A stretch of DNA of 39,022 bases from Peribacillus deserti (lineage in GTDB: Bacteria > Bacillota > Bacilli > Bacillales > DSM-1321): NCBI RefSeq assembly GCF_002863585.1, contig NZ_PGUY01000078.1:1-39022 (forward strand), read 5' to 3'. This document shows, one piece after another, positions 1-9,024 of this stretch (its first letter is position 1; each line of letters opens with the position of its first letter). The translations under genes were made by a program, and so were the position numbers. Below the pieces are notes generated by a model that was given only the letters and a program-made list of their open reading frames with translations, searched no databases and was not told the DNA's origin.

Positions 1-302
1 AAATGATGTATGTTTTGGCAGTATGTTAATTAATCACTTTGAATCATTACTCAAAACGTAAATTTATGTATAGATGCTTATTTTTATACATAATTGCTAA
101 GCTGTGCTTATTGTATTAATGGGCAGTTTAGTGCAAGAAGATGTGTGAAGAAAGTTAAAACCATTTAGTTCTGTATTGGAGCGGGGGTATTCCTTAATAG
201 GCGGGTTTTCTAAAATAAATAATTTAGAGACTAATACCGTGACAAGCTTTTGATCATTCACATATTTATAAGACAAAGGTTACTAATAAGGAATGGTGAA
301 GT

Positions 303-1475
303 TTGAAGATTTTATTTCTAGAAAGTCACCCAATGTGGATTTATGGTTTACCTAATGGTTTTAAAGAAGAAGGGCATACTGTAATGGTTTCTGGACCATT
401 AAGTAAGGTTAATATTTCAGAAATGCTAGATATGTTTAAGCCAGATTTAATTATATCTCTCGGATGGACAGACGAACACTCTAAAGAAAAATGGGAGTGG
501 ATCCGAAAGGCTATCAAGAAAACAACTATACCGCTCGTTTATTGGGCAACTGAAGACCCTTTACACACAGAAAATTTTACAATACCTCTTATTAATGCAA
601 TAAAACCAGATTTCGTTTTTACAGTTACACCTTCATTATGTCAAAAATATGAGGAGCTAGGTTTCAAGTCGGATCATTTAGAATTTGGGTACCATCAGAG
701 TGTACATTTCCCGGTACAACCATTGAATAACTATCTTTGTGACATAGCAGTAGTAGCGAATGCATATCCTAAATATCTTAAAAAAAATCCAAATGCGTTC
801 CGTTCGGATGCCTTAAAGACATTAATAAAGCCACTTATTAAGGAAGGAATTCGTGTTGACTTTTGGGGTAGGCATTGGGAAAAAATGGCCAATTATTTTG
901 GAAGAGACATTCCAACTAAATGGATTCATGGATATTTAGACTACAGGGACGCCTATAAAGTCTATAGTTCTGCCAAAATCGTTATTGGATTGCAAAACTC
1001 AAGCTCGCAACTTACTATGCGCACTTTCGAAATTCTTGGTTCTGGTGGCGTTTTGTTAACAACGGATACACCTGCAGTTCGTGAAAAATTTACACCAGAT
1101 CAAGATTTAATTGTTTCATCCAACAAAAAGGAAACAGTATCTAAGATTCAATATTATTTAAATAATGATATTGAAAGACACCAAATACGTGAAAATGGTA
1201 AAAAAGCTGTCCAAAATCATTCCTACCGAAATCGAGCTAGGCGAATACTTGAAGTATTAGAAAAAAGAGGGATACTAAAGGAAACCGGAGATATTATCCA
1301 TTATTCAGAATTTCTAAAAGAAATGTATGAAACTTATATGATTTCTTCGGATGACACTCTTACCAAAATTGCAACTAGATTTAACGTCCCGTTAGAACAA
1401 TTAATCGAACTTAATAATCTTAGTTCAGATAAAATATATGCAGGACAAATAATTAAAATTAAGAAAAAGCAATAA
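303..1475 (+). CDS. CgeB-like glycosyltransferase with C-terminal LysM domain
   Basis: A 390-residue protein whose body reads as a CgeB/DUF3880-type GT-B glycosyltransferase. It opens with a Rossmann-like strand ([12 protein letters not shown]), and a later segment around residues 230-260 ([18 protein letters not shown]) is the nucleotide-sugar-binding part typical of 'glycosyl transferases group 1'. Residues about 343-388 form a LysM domain ([17 protein letters not shown] ... LNNL ... IYAGQIIKI). In B. subtilis CgeB is a spore maturation protein affecting the outermost spore layer, and LysM domains bind glycans such as peptidoglycan. The likely role is therefore glycosylation of the spore surface by an enzyme tethered through LysM; this is inferred. 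The start is TTG, preceded by a GGTGA ribosome site at about 294. No signal peptide or membrane segment is visible. Family assignment is good; the sugar and the acceptor are unknown. Confidence 0.8.
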   Translation: MKILFLESHPMWIYGLPNGFKEEGHTVMVSGPLSKVNISEMLDMFKPDLIISLGWTDEHSKEKWEWIRKAIKKTTIPLVYWATEDPLHTENFTIPLINAIKPDFVFTVTPSLCQKYEELGFKSDHLEFGYHQSVHFPVQPLNNYLCDIAVVANAYPKYLKKNPNAFRSDALKTLIKPLIKEGIRVDFWGRHWEKMANYFGRDIPTKWIHGYLDYRDAYKVYSSAKIVIGLQNSSSQLTMRTFEILGSGGVLLTTDTPAVREKFTPDQDLIVSSNKKETVSKIQYYLNNDIERHQIRENGKKAVQNHSYRNRARRILEVLEKRGILKETGDIIHYSEFLKEMYETYMISSDDTLTKIATRFNVPLEQLIELNNLSSDKIYAGQIIKIKKKQ

Positions 1476-1614
1476 AAATTATTTATAAGAATTTTGGGGC
1501 TGTGTTGTTGTTCTAAATCTGAGTGAAAGAACCACTTGCACATTATAGAATTGCTTATATTGTGAATGCTTTCACTTAAACTAAAGGGGGCTTTTGTTGA
1601 ATATCCTAATTATT

Positions 1615-1668
1615 AAAACCTGAAAAAATGCAAGTTTTTATTCGTTCCTTGCATATTTTCAGGTTTTT
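1615..1668. terminator. Strong, nearly perfect hairpin terminator
   Basis: A 20-base arm (1615-1634) and its complement (1648-1667) match with one mismatch around a 13-base loop. T runs lie on the + strand side and A runs on the other, so it could end transcription in both directions. It is the probable terminator of the LysM glycosyltransferase. Confidence 0.75.
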
Positions 1669-1757
1669 CACATTCAAGAAACATACTGCCATAAACAGCA
1701 TTTTTTAATTGCCAAATACACAATAGTTATTTGCCCTTTCGAACATTTAATTCAGTG

Positions 1758-1766
1758 CATACTCTA
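1758..1766 (+). promoter_or_regulatory. Possible sigma-K -10 element
   Basis: CATACTCTA fits the sigma-K -10 consensus CATAnnnTA and lies 30 bases before the ATG of the YjcZ-type gene. No AC dinucleotide sits at the usual 16-17 base distance upstream, so the -35 side is weak. Confidence 0.35.
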
Positions 1767-1796
1767 TATCATTAATGGACAAGGGGGGTCTGGATT

Positions 1797-1937
1797 ATGG
1801 GATTTTGCGGCTACGGTAGCGGAGCAGAATGCGAAGGCTAAAGCGGAGGCGGTGGCTTTGCTAGAAGCTTTGCCTTAATCGTTGTTCTATTTATTCTACT
1901 CATTATTATTGGAGCTACATTTGCTGGCGGTTATTAA
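1797..1937 (+). pseudogene. YjcZ-type small sporulation membrane protein, interrupted by a stop
   Basis: The ATG at 1797 follows an AAGGGGGG ribosome site at 1781. The reading frame starts MGFCGYGSGAECEG, meets TAA at 1839-1841, then continues in the same frame with a Gly-rich linker (SGGGGGFA) and one hydrophobic helix (FALIVVLFILLIIIGATF) to the stop at 1935-1937. This is the layout of the YjcZ/YczN-type sporulation microproteins: a short Gly/Tyr-rich head and a single C-terminal membrane helix. Only one sense codon is lost, and a TAT/TAC-to-TAA change would explain it. It may be a recent pseudogene, or the allele may be read through. An internal start downstream of the stop is unlikely because no ATG/GTG/TTG with a ribosome site precedes the helix. 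Confidence 0.7.
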
Positions 1938-1952
1938 ATAATAACGGAGAGC

Positions 1953-2865
<913 letters not shown>

Positions 2866-2886
2866 TAAAGGAAAGCTGCCAAGTCA

Positions 2887-3201
2887 ATGATCCCCATATA
2901 TCCAGAAAATGAGGAAATCGACAGGCCAAAACAAGCATTGGAATCGATGTTATCATGGGCATCTAATGAAATGAGTTTCATATTGGCTGATAAGGATAAG
3001 TCTCAATTTAAGCAGGCAAATTGCTATGGGAAATGGGATACACAAAGGCAGGATGACCTTCAGATCTTTCCAAACAAGGCTTTGCAGTTGAAAGGGTATG
3101 CACCTCAAGCAATCTTTTCTTCCTTGCGGGAAAGAGGTTGGTTGAAAACTGCTTCTTTAATAATAAATAATAAGAGAGCAGATGGAAGCGAGAATCTATA
3201 A
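2887..3201 (+). pseudogene. C-terminal gene fragment, possibly DUF927/primase-like
   Basis: The frame begins at an ATG with no good ribosome site, directly after the IS remnant, with an in-frame stop about 20 bases upstream. The pattern around residues 52-85 (YGKWDTQRQDD, IFPNKALQLKGYAPQAIF, LRERGWLKT) recalls the C-terminal end of DUF927-type helicase/primase proteins of phages and integrative elements. I read it as the tail of a mobile-element gene cut by the IS. The family assignment is tentative. Confidence 0.35.
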
Positions 3202-3291
3202 AAGATCCTCGCTGTTCCACCTGTTTTTATTTCAATACGATCAATGAGTCGGTGTAGTAATTCCGGTATCAGGATATCTTCATGGGGAAAT

Positions 3292-3531
3292 CTAGATAAC
3301 TCTGTTTGAGGGTTCAGAAGCTGTTCGTGATTCTTTGATCTTGATAGCCTCTGATCTAAAACCAGTCGGGATTATATATGCTGCTTTAATTCGTCTACGG
3401 TTTTTTACAACAATTCTGTATTCTTGCTCATTTATAATGTCACTTGCAGGCAGTTGAATTAGCTTGATCCTGCCAGAAATCGGGTAAAGTTGTTCCATGT
3501 TGGGTTTGCCCTTACTGCTACCTGGGAACAA
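3292..3531 (-). CDS. Hypothetical small protein (doubtful)
   Basis: A 79-codon frame with a TTG start; the first internal ATG begins MEQLYPISGRIKLIQLPAS. Composition is protein-like (alternating hydrophobic and charged residues, YRIVVKNRRRIKAAYIIP), but I do not recognise a family and see no convincing ribosome site. It is divergent from the SDR gene that follows. It may be a gene fragment. Confidence 0.25.
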   Translation of the reverse strand: MFPGSSKGKPNMEQLYPISGRIKLIQLPASDIINEQEYRIVVKNRRRIKAAYIIPTGFRSEAIKIKESRTASEPSNRVI

Positions 3532-3567
3532 TAAGTTGGCATGCTATATCGAATGGAGGAATTTAAC

Positions 3568-4353
3568 ATGGGCAAAACAATTTTCATTTCTGGTGCAGGC
3601 ACGGGGCTTGGAAGAGGTGCAGCAATTGGTCTTGCCAGTAAAGGGCATCGTGTGATTGCGGCTACAGAGCTGACTTCTCAAAAAACAGACCTTCTGAGGG
3701 AAGCAAATGACCTGGAACTGGATATAGAAGTGATTAAAGTCGATATTACGAACCCTTTGGATCTGGAACAGATTGAGAAGTATGATTTTGACGTATTTGT
3801 TGCAAATGCTGCCATTAATGAACGAGGGCCGCTCGGTGAGGTGCCGATGGACCGGTTTCGAGCACTTTTTGAGGTAAATGTTTTCGCAACCTTGGAAACA
3901 GTACAGATAGCTGCACGGAAGATGGTTGAAAAGGGAAGCGGAAAAATCGTTTTTATGAGTTCAATTTCTGGAATTTTGGCATCTCCATATGGCGGTCCAT
4001 ATGCCGCTACAAAGCATGCGATTGAAGCAATTGCCCATACCCTGCAGTTGGAACTTCAAGGATTCGGAGTAAAAGTTGCCACCATTAACCCTGGTGACTT
4101 CAAGACAGGCTTTAATGATCGCGCGGCAGAAGAGCTATGGAAATGGTACGATGAAGAGAAAAACTTCACGAGGAAAGAGGATATAAAAAAGGCGGAAGAA
4201 GGGTTAAAGAACCAGTTTGACCCAGAAGATATGATTGCAAAAATGGTAGAAATCATACCAGCTGACCATCATAAATTCCGAACTGCCTATCCTCAGCAAA
4301 CGGAGAAACAGATGAAGCAAGAAGAACAAAAATGGTGGGAGATGGACATATAG
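3568..4353 (+). CDS. SDR-family oxidoreductase
   Basis: A 261-residue classical short-chain dehydrogenase/reductase. The nucleotide-binding loop is SGAGTGLGRG (residues 8-17), the NAA motif is at 80-82, the catalytic Ser is about 132 (SSISG), and the catalytic Tyr145/Lys149 lie in YAATK. The start is the ATG at 3568, behind a GGAGG ribosome site at 3555-3559, rather than the ATG at 3541, which has no site. Substrate is unknown; it would reduce or oxidise a carbonyl/alcohol with NAD(P). The C-terminal ~60 residues are charged and Lys/Glu-rich. It stands alone and is followed by a terminator. Confidence 0.85.
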   Translation: MGKTIFISGAGTGLGRGAAIGLASKGHRVIAATELTSQKTDLLREANDLELDIEVIKVDITNPLDLEQIEKYDFDVFVANAAINERGPLGEVPMDRFRALFEVNVFATLETVQIAARKMVEKGSGKIVFMSSISGILASPYGGPYAATKHAIEAIAHTLQLELQGFGVKVATINPGDFKTGFNDRAAEELWKWYDEEKNFTRKEDIKKAEEGLKNQFDPEDMIAKMVEIIPADHHKFRTAYPQQTEKQMKQEEQKWWEMDI

Positions 4354-4400
4354 GACGCTTGATCCAGTTCTTTTAACTTGTGGTATGGGACTGTTGATAA

Positions 4401-4436
4401 AAAGGGAAAAGAGAGACAGCTTCTTTTCCCTTTTTG
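4401..4436 (+). terminator. Intrinsic terminator of the SDR gene
   Basis: A perfect 11-bp stem (AAAGGGAAAAG at 4401-4411 with CTTTTCCCTTT at 4423-4433), followed by T-rich sequence, 48 bases past the stop. Confidence 0.85.
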
Positions 4437-4622
4437 CATTTTTTATAATTTTAGAGGATATCCGAATACATCGTTTGTCTTATGTGGGTTATACCATTAC
4501 TATAATCATCCATTTGAGGTTTAAAGCCATTGCCGATCTTTGATACCAGTTTCCTTTTCTGTATGAACAGAGCATCATTAATAACTAAATTCTTCAAATT
4601 GCAGTACATATCAAGCCTTTTA

Positions 4623-4742
4623 TTAAAGAATTTCTATCTTAACTTCTTCAAAATCAAAATATAATATAGTTGTAACACGGTCTGATGTATCACATCCGAC
4701 AGTTGTCTTAATCTTCCTAGCATCGGAAACCCCTACATCCAA
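4623..4742 (-). CDS. Possible 39-residue protein or gene fragment
   Basis: A short minus-strand frame from a TTG at 4742, with GAGGAGG about 10 bases upstream, encoding MDVGVSDARKIKTTVG ... LYFDFEEVKIEIL. It has a protein-like alternating pattern, but no family is recognised. The rest of 4437-4998 shows no other coding signal apart from the IS-end-like scar at 4914-4966. Confidence 0.3.
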   Translation of the reverse strand: MDVGVSDARKIKTTVGCDTSDRVTTILYFDFEEVKIEIL

Positions 4743-4913
4743 AGAAATATTACCTCCTCTTCATCTTAGTTAATAAAAATGGCTGAACCTTGATATATCA
4801 ATGATTGTTTTATTTGATGTTTCGCCATATTATATTTGCCCATAAAACAACGCGAAAAATTTTTTACTCATTCGAAGTTTCCCAAATCTCATTTTTTCTT
4901 TATTATACAAAAA

Positions 4914-4966
4914 ACACCCTATAGGTGGACTTTTTAAAGTGTCTACTCTAAAGGTACAGTTTATAG
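4914..4966. other. IS3-type end scar
   Basis: Two 20-base segments resembling IS3-family ends lie head to head here: AAAGTCCACCTATAGGGTGT on one strand and AAAGTGTCTACTCTAAAGGT on the other. A related sequence is at 6726-6756 (TGTACCCCTTGTAGTGGACA). No transposase is attached. Confidence 0.3.
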
Positions 4967-4993
4967 CAGAGCGGTTTTTTTAAGTTCATACCA

Positions 4994-5036
4994 ACAAAAA
5001 ACCGACTTCCCCCCATAATAATTGGAAATCGGTTGC
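4994..5036 (-). terminator. Terminator of the Met/Gln-rich SDR gene
   Basis: An 11-bp stem (5024-5034 with 5000-5010, one G-U pair) followed on the minus strand by TTTTTGTTGG. It lies about 40 bases beyond the stop codon at 5073. Confidence 0.75.
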
Positions 5037-5072
5037 ATTATGTCTAGATTGAGGAAATGTTCGCTTCCTTTT

Positions 5073-6287
5073 TTATGAATGCGTAGATTCTCCGCCATCC
5101 ACGTGCAGCACTTGGCCGGTGACAAAGCGTGAATCATCGGATGCCAAATATACATATGTTGGAGCTAATTCAAATGGATGGGCCACACGCTCCATAGGAT
5201 TAAAGGCTCCGTATACCGCCACTTGGTCTGATGAGAAGCTCGCAGCGATAAGCGGCGTCCAGATCCGTCCAGGTGCTACTGCATTGACACGGATTCCTTT
5301 ATTCACTACGTTTTTGGCCAGTGCCCGGGTGAAGCCGACGTTGGCGCCTTTTGTAGCAGTGTAATCAATCATTTGTTTTTCGCCAACATAAGTCACTACA
5401 GATGAAGTTTCGATGATCGAGCTTCCCGGTTTCATGTATGGAAGCGCTGCTCTCGTTGTGTAGAAATGAGAATAGATATTTACCTTAAAGGTGTCATCGA
5501 ATTGCTGGTCCGTAATGTCAGTCAAGCTCTTCTGCTGGAACTGGATCCCTACATGGTTACAGAGTACATCCAGGCGGCCAAAAGTCCTTATGGTTTGCTC
5601 TACAATGGCGACACACTGCCGTTTATCCCGCAAGTCGCCAGGCATTAATAAACAACGCTGGCCGAGTTGCTCAACCCTCATTTTGGTCCGGTTTGCATCC
5701 TCATGTTCATTTAAATAAGCGATGGCTACATCCGCGCCTTCTTTGGCAAACGCAATCGCTACAGCCGCCCCGATTCCGCTGTCACCGCCTGTAATGAGCG
5801 CAACCTTCCCCTTTAATTTTCCGCTTCCTTTATAATTTGGATTTTCTATGATCGGCCGGGGCACCATTAATCCTTCCACACCAGGATGGAAAAGCTGACG
5901 TTGTTCAGGTAAATTTAATGGGATTTCCTTATATTGAGTAATTTTCCCATAGTTGGGGTACATAGGGTACGGATGCTCCACTTTGTTTGCGTCAAATGCT
6001 TGTTGCACCTGTTGGATCTGCTGCAGTTTCATTTGATCCATCTGGCCCATCACGTTGCCATCTTGATATTGCCCCGTCATATCTCCGTCTTGATATTGCC
6101 CCATCACATTACCTGCATGCTGGCCCATTTGCGGCATAACATATTGTGGCATATGATTGGCTTGTTGCATTTGAGGCATTTGGTACTGCGGCAACTGATT
6201 AGCTGGTTGCATCTGATACATTTGCGGTTGATACATATGCGATTGGTTCATTTCCGGCATATCACGATACTGATTTTCTTCACTCAT
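5073..6287 (-). CDS. SDR-family oxidoreductase with Met/Gln-rich N-terminal extension (YdaD/GSP39-like)
   Basis: A 404-residue protein. Residues 1-100 are low-complexity and rich in Met, Gln, Pro and Tyr (repeats such as [13 protein letters not shown] and a doubled GQYQDG). Residues about 105-150 match the usual leader of the YdaD/YhdF/YhxC group. Residues 160-404 are the SDR domain: TGGDSGIG at 166-173, NHVG instead of the usual NNAG, catalytic Ser296, Tyr309 and Lys313 (YTATK), and a C-terminal [11 protein letters not shown]. The start is the ATG at 6287, with GGAGG a few bases upstream. The leader from the sigma-K-type promoter is short (about 25 bases), so late mother-cell expression is likely. 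The sticky N-terminus could anchor the enzyme in the spore coat; this is an inference. Substrate is unknown. Confidence 0.85.
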   Translation of the reverse strand: MSEENQYRDMPEMNQSHMYQPQMYQMQPANQLPQYQMPQMQQANHMPQYVMPQMGQHAGNVMGQYQDGDMTGQYQDGNVMGQMDQMKLQQIQQVQQAFDANKVEHPYPMYPNYGKITQYKEIPLNLPEQRQLFHPGVEGLMVPRPIIENPNYKGSGKLKGKVALITGGDSGIGAAVAIAFAKEGADVAIAYLNEHEDANRTKMRVEQLGQRCLLMPGDLRDKRQCVAIVEQTIRTFGRLDVLCNHVGIQFQQKSLTDITDQQFDDTFKVNIYSHFYTTRAALPYMKPGSSIIETSSVVTYVGEKQMIDYTATKGANVGFTRALAKNVVNKGIRVNAVAPGRIWTPLIAASFSSDQVAVYGAFNPMERVAHPFELAPTYVYLASDDSRFVTGQVLHVDGGESTHS

Positions 6288-6317
6288 AGGAAACCTCCAG
6301 GTTATAAACTTTATGTT

Positions 6318-6345
6318 TAACATATGTTAGGCGACCGACCGAAGT
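6318..6345 (-). promoter_or_regulatory. Sigma-K-type promoter for the Met/Gln-rich SDR gene
   Basis: Reading the minus strand, AC (6345-6344) is followed by 17 bases and then CATATGTTA (6326-6318). This is a full match to the sigma-K pattern AC-N16/17-CATAnnnTA. The start codon lies 30 bases downstream of the -10. Confidence 0.65.
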
Positions 6346-6488
6346 GCCTGTTTCCCAATAAAGTAAATCCCTCTTTCTATCGATTTAGGGGTAGGTTCAT
6401 GACCCGTTTTAGGCAAGTGGTACTTGCTCCATATCCATTTAGTACGAATAAGGTAAAATGTAAGAAAAAATGTTAAGGAGGCAGCCCT

Positions 6489-6653
6489 TTGAGATTCGAG
6501 TTTAGTCCTGAAGTAAAACTATTGCTGATGAACCATTCAGATCAAAAAGTAAGGATGGATTATATCAATCATTCCTGGCCAATGTCGGAAATAGGTTGGA
6601 GACCGCCTTATTACACCAACCCGAGGTATGGTTTCAATTACCCTATTATCTAA
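6489..6653 (+). CDS. Small 54-residue protein of unknown function
   Basis: The TTG start at 6489 sits behind a near-ideal ribosome site (TAAGGAGG, 6474-6481). The frame encodes 54 residues beginning MRFEFSPEVKLLLMNHS and ending YTNPRYGFNYPII. The C-terminal third is rich in Tyr, Pro, Asn and Trp, as in many small spore coat proteins. It is divergent from the sigma-K-driven SDR gene and shares its ~200-base upstream region. I do not recognise a family. A spore role is suggested only by composition and context. Confidence 0.55.
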   Translation: MRFEFSPEVKLLLMNHSDQKVRMDYINHSWPMSEIGWRPPYYTNPRYGFNYPII

Positions 6654-7007
6654 TTTTTTTTAAATCGGGGCGTCATAACGATACGTATAAAAGAAAAAGC
6701 CTGTATTTTTGATTAGAATCATGTAAAGTGTACCCCTTGTAGTGGACATCTTTAAAAAAGACTAGGCAGTTTCAAGAAGGTGATCTCTGTATTGAACAGG
6801 GGTCACCGTTATGATGAAAAAGTCTACCACCTGTAAGAGTACAGGCATGTAACTTATTAAATACAAGAGGTTGTTCCACGTTGACGAAAAGCATTAACAA
6901 CATACATTAACTAACTATAACTAACTATACGTAACTATATATAATGGAAAGAAAACCCTTATAAATCAACACATTATTTCAAATAATCTACATATAGACA
7001 AAGTATA

Positions 7008-7063
7008 ACTAAGCTTCTGTCTTCGCTATCGCTTGCCAATTAGCAAGTCTTCTTTATCAGGTG
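7008..7063 (+). repeat. Repeat family C, partial copy
   Basis: Matches 35175-35232 closely (ACTAAGCTTCTGTCTTCGCT, then GCAAGTCTTCTTTATC). It is the 3' part of the longer element seen at 34960-35235. Confidence 0.7.
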
Positions 7064-7146
7064 TGCTTTTCTTTTAGCGTTTTGCCTCCAATTAAAAAAG
7101 ATCATCATTCAGCTCTTGGATGGATCTTCTCTTCAAAAGCACTGTC

Positions 7147-7291
7147 CTCCGCTTATCGATCAGGTGACCCCACAGGCGAAGCCGAGGAGGCTCGGGGGCC
7201 CGCCACGCGGATAGCGAGCATCCTCACGCTCCAATCAACCCCTTGTTCAATAACAATAACAACAAAGTTTGCGAAAACAACCTTATGAAAA
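7147..7291 (-). repeat. Interspersed repeat family B
   Basis: Reverse-complement relative of the sequence at 38924-39022. Shared landmarks are GCAAACTTTGTTGTTATTG, GAACAAG, GGTTGATTGG, GGATGCTCGC, GAGCCTCCTCGGCTTCGCCT and GGGGTCACCTGAT. GC-rich compared with its surroundings. Confidence 0.8.
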
Positions 7292-7965
7292 GGCTGGATT
7301 TCTTGATTACCAAGGGGTCCAGGCATTTTTTTGTTTGCCACGTTCTTTTGACGTGCTAACACTTTGCTAACGTGACTGTTCCATAGCTTTAGGTAAGTCT
7401 GCAACTTCATTCAGATCTTTCGGTACAAGATCTGAATAAAATTCAGGGGTTACCTTCTGCTAGTGTGCCTCCGTTTTTACAGGATCCACGTCTTGCGGAA
7501 TTAAGATAGAAGCCTGCGTGCGCCATATATGTGGAAGAGAATTATTGCTAGTTTCGTCTAGTGCCTAAACTTTTATTTATTTACAGAAGGAGGACTCGAA
7601 TCGTCATCTCCTATAACAGATGAACGTTTTACAATTTAATCTACTATAAAGGTAACTATATATATTGGGATAGAACCAAAAATACTATGACCATAACAAA
7701 AGGTGGCACTATTATTCAAGAATTTGTCAATATGGCTACAGACCAGTAATGATAATGATAAAACGATTGACCCTTCTCTACTTATCCTTTTACCTGTCAG
7801 GTCCATTTTACTTCCACAAGGCAAACTGAAACTACCATTTATTTATTCTTTTTTAACTAGGTGCACTAGAACGTCATGTTCGGAATACTATATTATGAGC
7901 TTTAATTCCAAAGCATGAGTTAATAAATAAAGGTGATAAATTGAAGTTTTATTGGAGGGGTAAGG

Positions 7966-9024
7966 ATGAATGAAAAATACTCCATTACTTTTGGAGGGGA
8001 TACCAGTTTAGGTGATTACTATTTAAGAAAGTTTGAAAAAGATAAGTCGCCGTTACTGAGATTATCAAATGATCCCGCTTCATTCTTTGAAGGAGTGAAA
8101 CCATTAGTTGAAAATAGTACTCATCTTATTCTTAATTTTGAGTCGGTTTTAGCTGAAAATCCTAAAAAAGTATATAAGAGCAAACAATACCCAAATTATG
8201 ATAATCCAAAAAGAACACTTGAAGTTCTAAATGGATTAGGTGTTACGGCTGTTAATCTTGCTAATAACCATTCAAATGATTTTGGGTCAGAAATCATGCT
8301 GAATACGGTTCAGCAGCTTAATGATGCAGGTATCAATAGCTTTGGGGTTGGTGCTAACATACTTGAGGCATCTAAGCCATTAAGAATACAATTAATGGGC
8401 GGGGAAACAACTAAATCAGTATATATATTAGCAGGGTTGCTGGCCTCTCAAAGATATTGGAAGGACTATTCATTTTCTGCTGAACAAGAGAAACCGGGTG
8501 TGTGTCCCTTTAAAATAAAAAGTATAAAAAAACGGATTACTAATTTGAGATCTGAGGATCCCACAGCCATAATTGTAGTGTGTCCGCACTGGCAAGGTTA
8601 TGACTACAAGCGGGTACCCCAAAAAATAAAAAAGATTTGCAGAGAACTAATAGATGCTGGTGCAAATTATGTGTTAGCTCATGGAACCCATATGATTAAC
8701 CCTTTAGAGAAAAGGGGAGAAGGGATTATAGCCTACTCAATAGGTAACTTTATATTCAATTCTCCCGGACGTTACCAAAAATACAAAGCTCCACCCTATA
8801 GCTTTATTGTAAGGCTGGAAATAGAGGAGCGTAACGGAAAGTGGGACATTAAAGAGCGATTTTACCCTATCCAATCAGATCCCAGGAGAACTGGATATAA
8901 TAATCGTCCCGTGAACGAAAGTGAAGCAGAGGAAATTCAACAAATATTGATAGAGAAATCTAATACGCAACATCAAAATGTATTTTCTATTAAAAAAGAT
9001 AGCAGAGGTTTTTATTTTGTATAG
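7966..9024 (+). CDS. CapA-family metallophosphatase (poly-gamma-glutamate CapA/PgsA-like), no membrane anchor
   Basis: A 352-residue CapA-fold protein. Metal-site motifs are ITFGGDTSLGD (residues 7-17), ILNFESVL, VNLANNHSNDFG (about 101-112), CPHWQGYD and LAHGTHMI followed by YSIGNFIF. In Bacillus capsule operons the CapA/PgsA protein is membrane-anchored and needed for poly-gamma-glutamate production. Here the protein begins directly with the catalytic domain and has no N-terminal membrane helix or signal peptide, so it should be cytosolic. The start at 7966 follows GGAGGGG. Its last 47 bases overlap the next gene, so the two are co-translated. No CapB or CapC is adjacent. The precise substrate is unknown. 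Confidence 0.85.
   Translation: MNEKYSITFGGDTSLGDYYLRKFEKDKSPLLRLSNDPASFFEGVKPLVENSTHLILNFESVLAENPKKVYKSKQYPNYDNPKRTLEVLNGLGVTAVNLANNHSNDFGSEIMLNTVQQLNDAGINSFGVGANILEASKPLRIQLMGGETTKSVYILAGLLASQRYWKDYSFSAEQEKPGVCPFKIKSIKKRITNLRSEDPTAIIVVCPHWQGYDYKRVPQKIKKICRELIDAGANYVLAHGTHMINPLEKRGEGIIAYSIGNFIFNSPGRYQKYKAPPYSFIVRLEIEERNGKWDIKERFYPIQSDPRRTGYNNRPVNESEAEEIQQILIEKSNTQHQNVFSIKKDSRGFYFV

Larger units (their letters stand above)
6654..7965. other. 1.3-kb gene-poor stretch with repeats and scars
   Basis: An IS3-end-like sequence lies at 6726-6880 (TGTACCCCTTGTAGTGGAC and following). A short A/T-rich tandem tract (CTAACTATAACTAACTATA) lies near 6910-6930. A fragment of repeat family C is at 7008-7063 and a family B copy at 7147-7291. 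From 7300 to 7960 there are only short unsupported frames. One minus-strand frame near 7640-7812 encodes a ~58-residue hydrophobic peptide with no convincing ribosome site. Confidence 0.5.

Noticed and set aside
242-270. Sigma-K-like promoter before the LysM glycosyltransferase (AC, 17 bases, CATATTTATA)
   Set aside because: Spacing is right but the -10 needs one extra base to fit CATAnnnTA, so it is not counted as a promoter.
5119-6320. Several + strand frames opposite the Met/Gln-rich SDR gene
   Set aside because: They are antisense shadows; the His/Leu-rich one simply mirrors the Met/Gln repeats.
6905-6945. CRISPR-like or iteron-like tandem (CTAACTATAACTAACTATA)
   Set aside because: Too short, with no regular spacers and no replication gene nearby.
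7300-7480. Possible 3' end of a phage-type integrase on the minus strand
   Set aside because: A short protein-like stretch (VPKDLNEVADLPKAMEQ) is visible, but no catalytic motif or start, so it was not listed as a gene.
7590-7660. tRNA-like 3' end (minus-strand GATTCGAGTCCTCC after a hairpin)
   Set aside because: Only a T-arm-like word and one stem are present; no acceptor stem or anticodon arm could be built.
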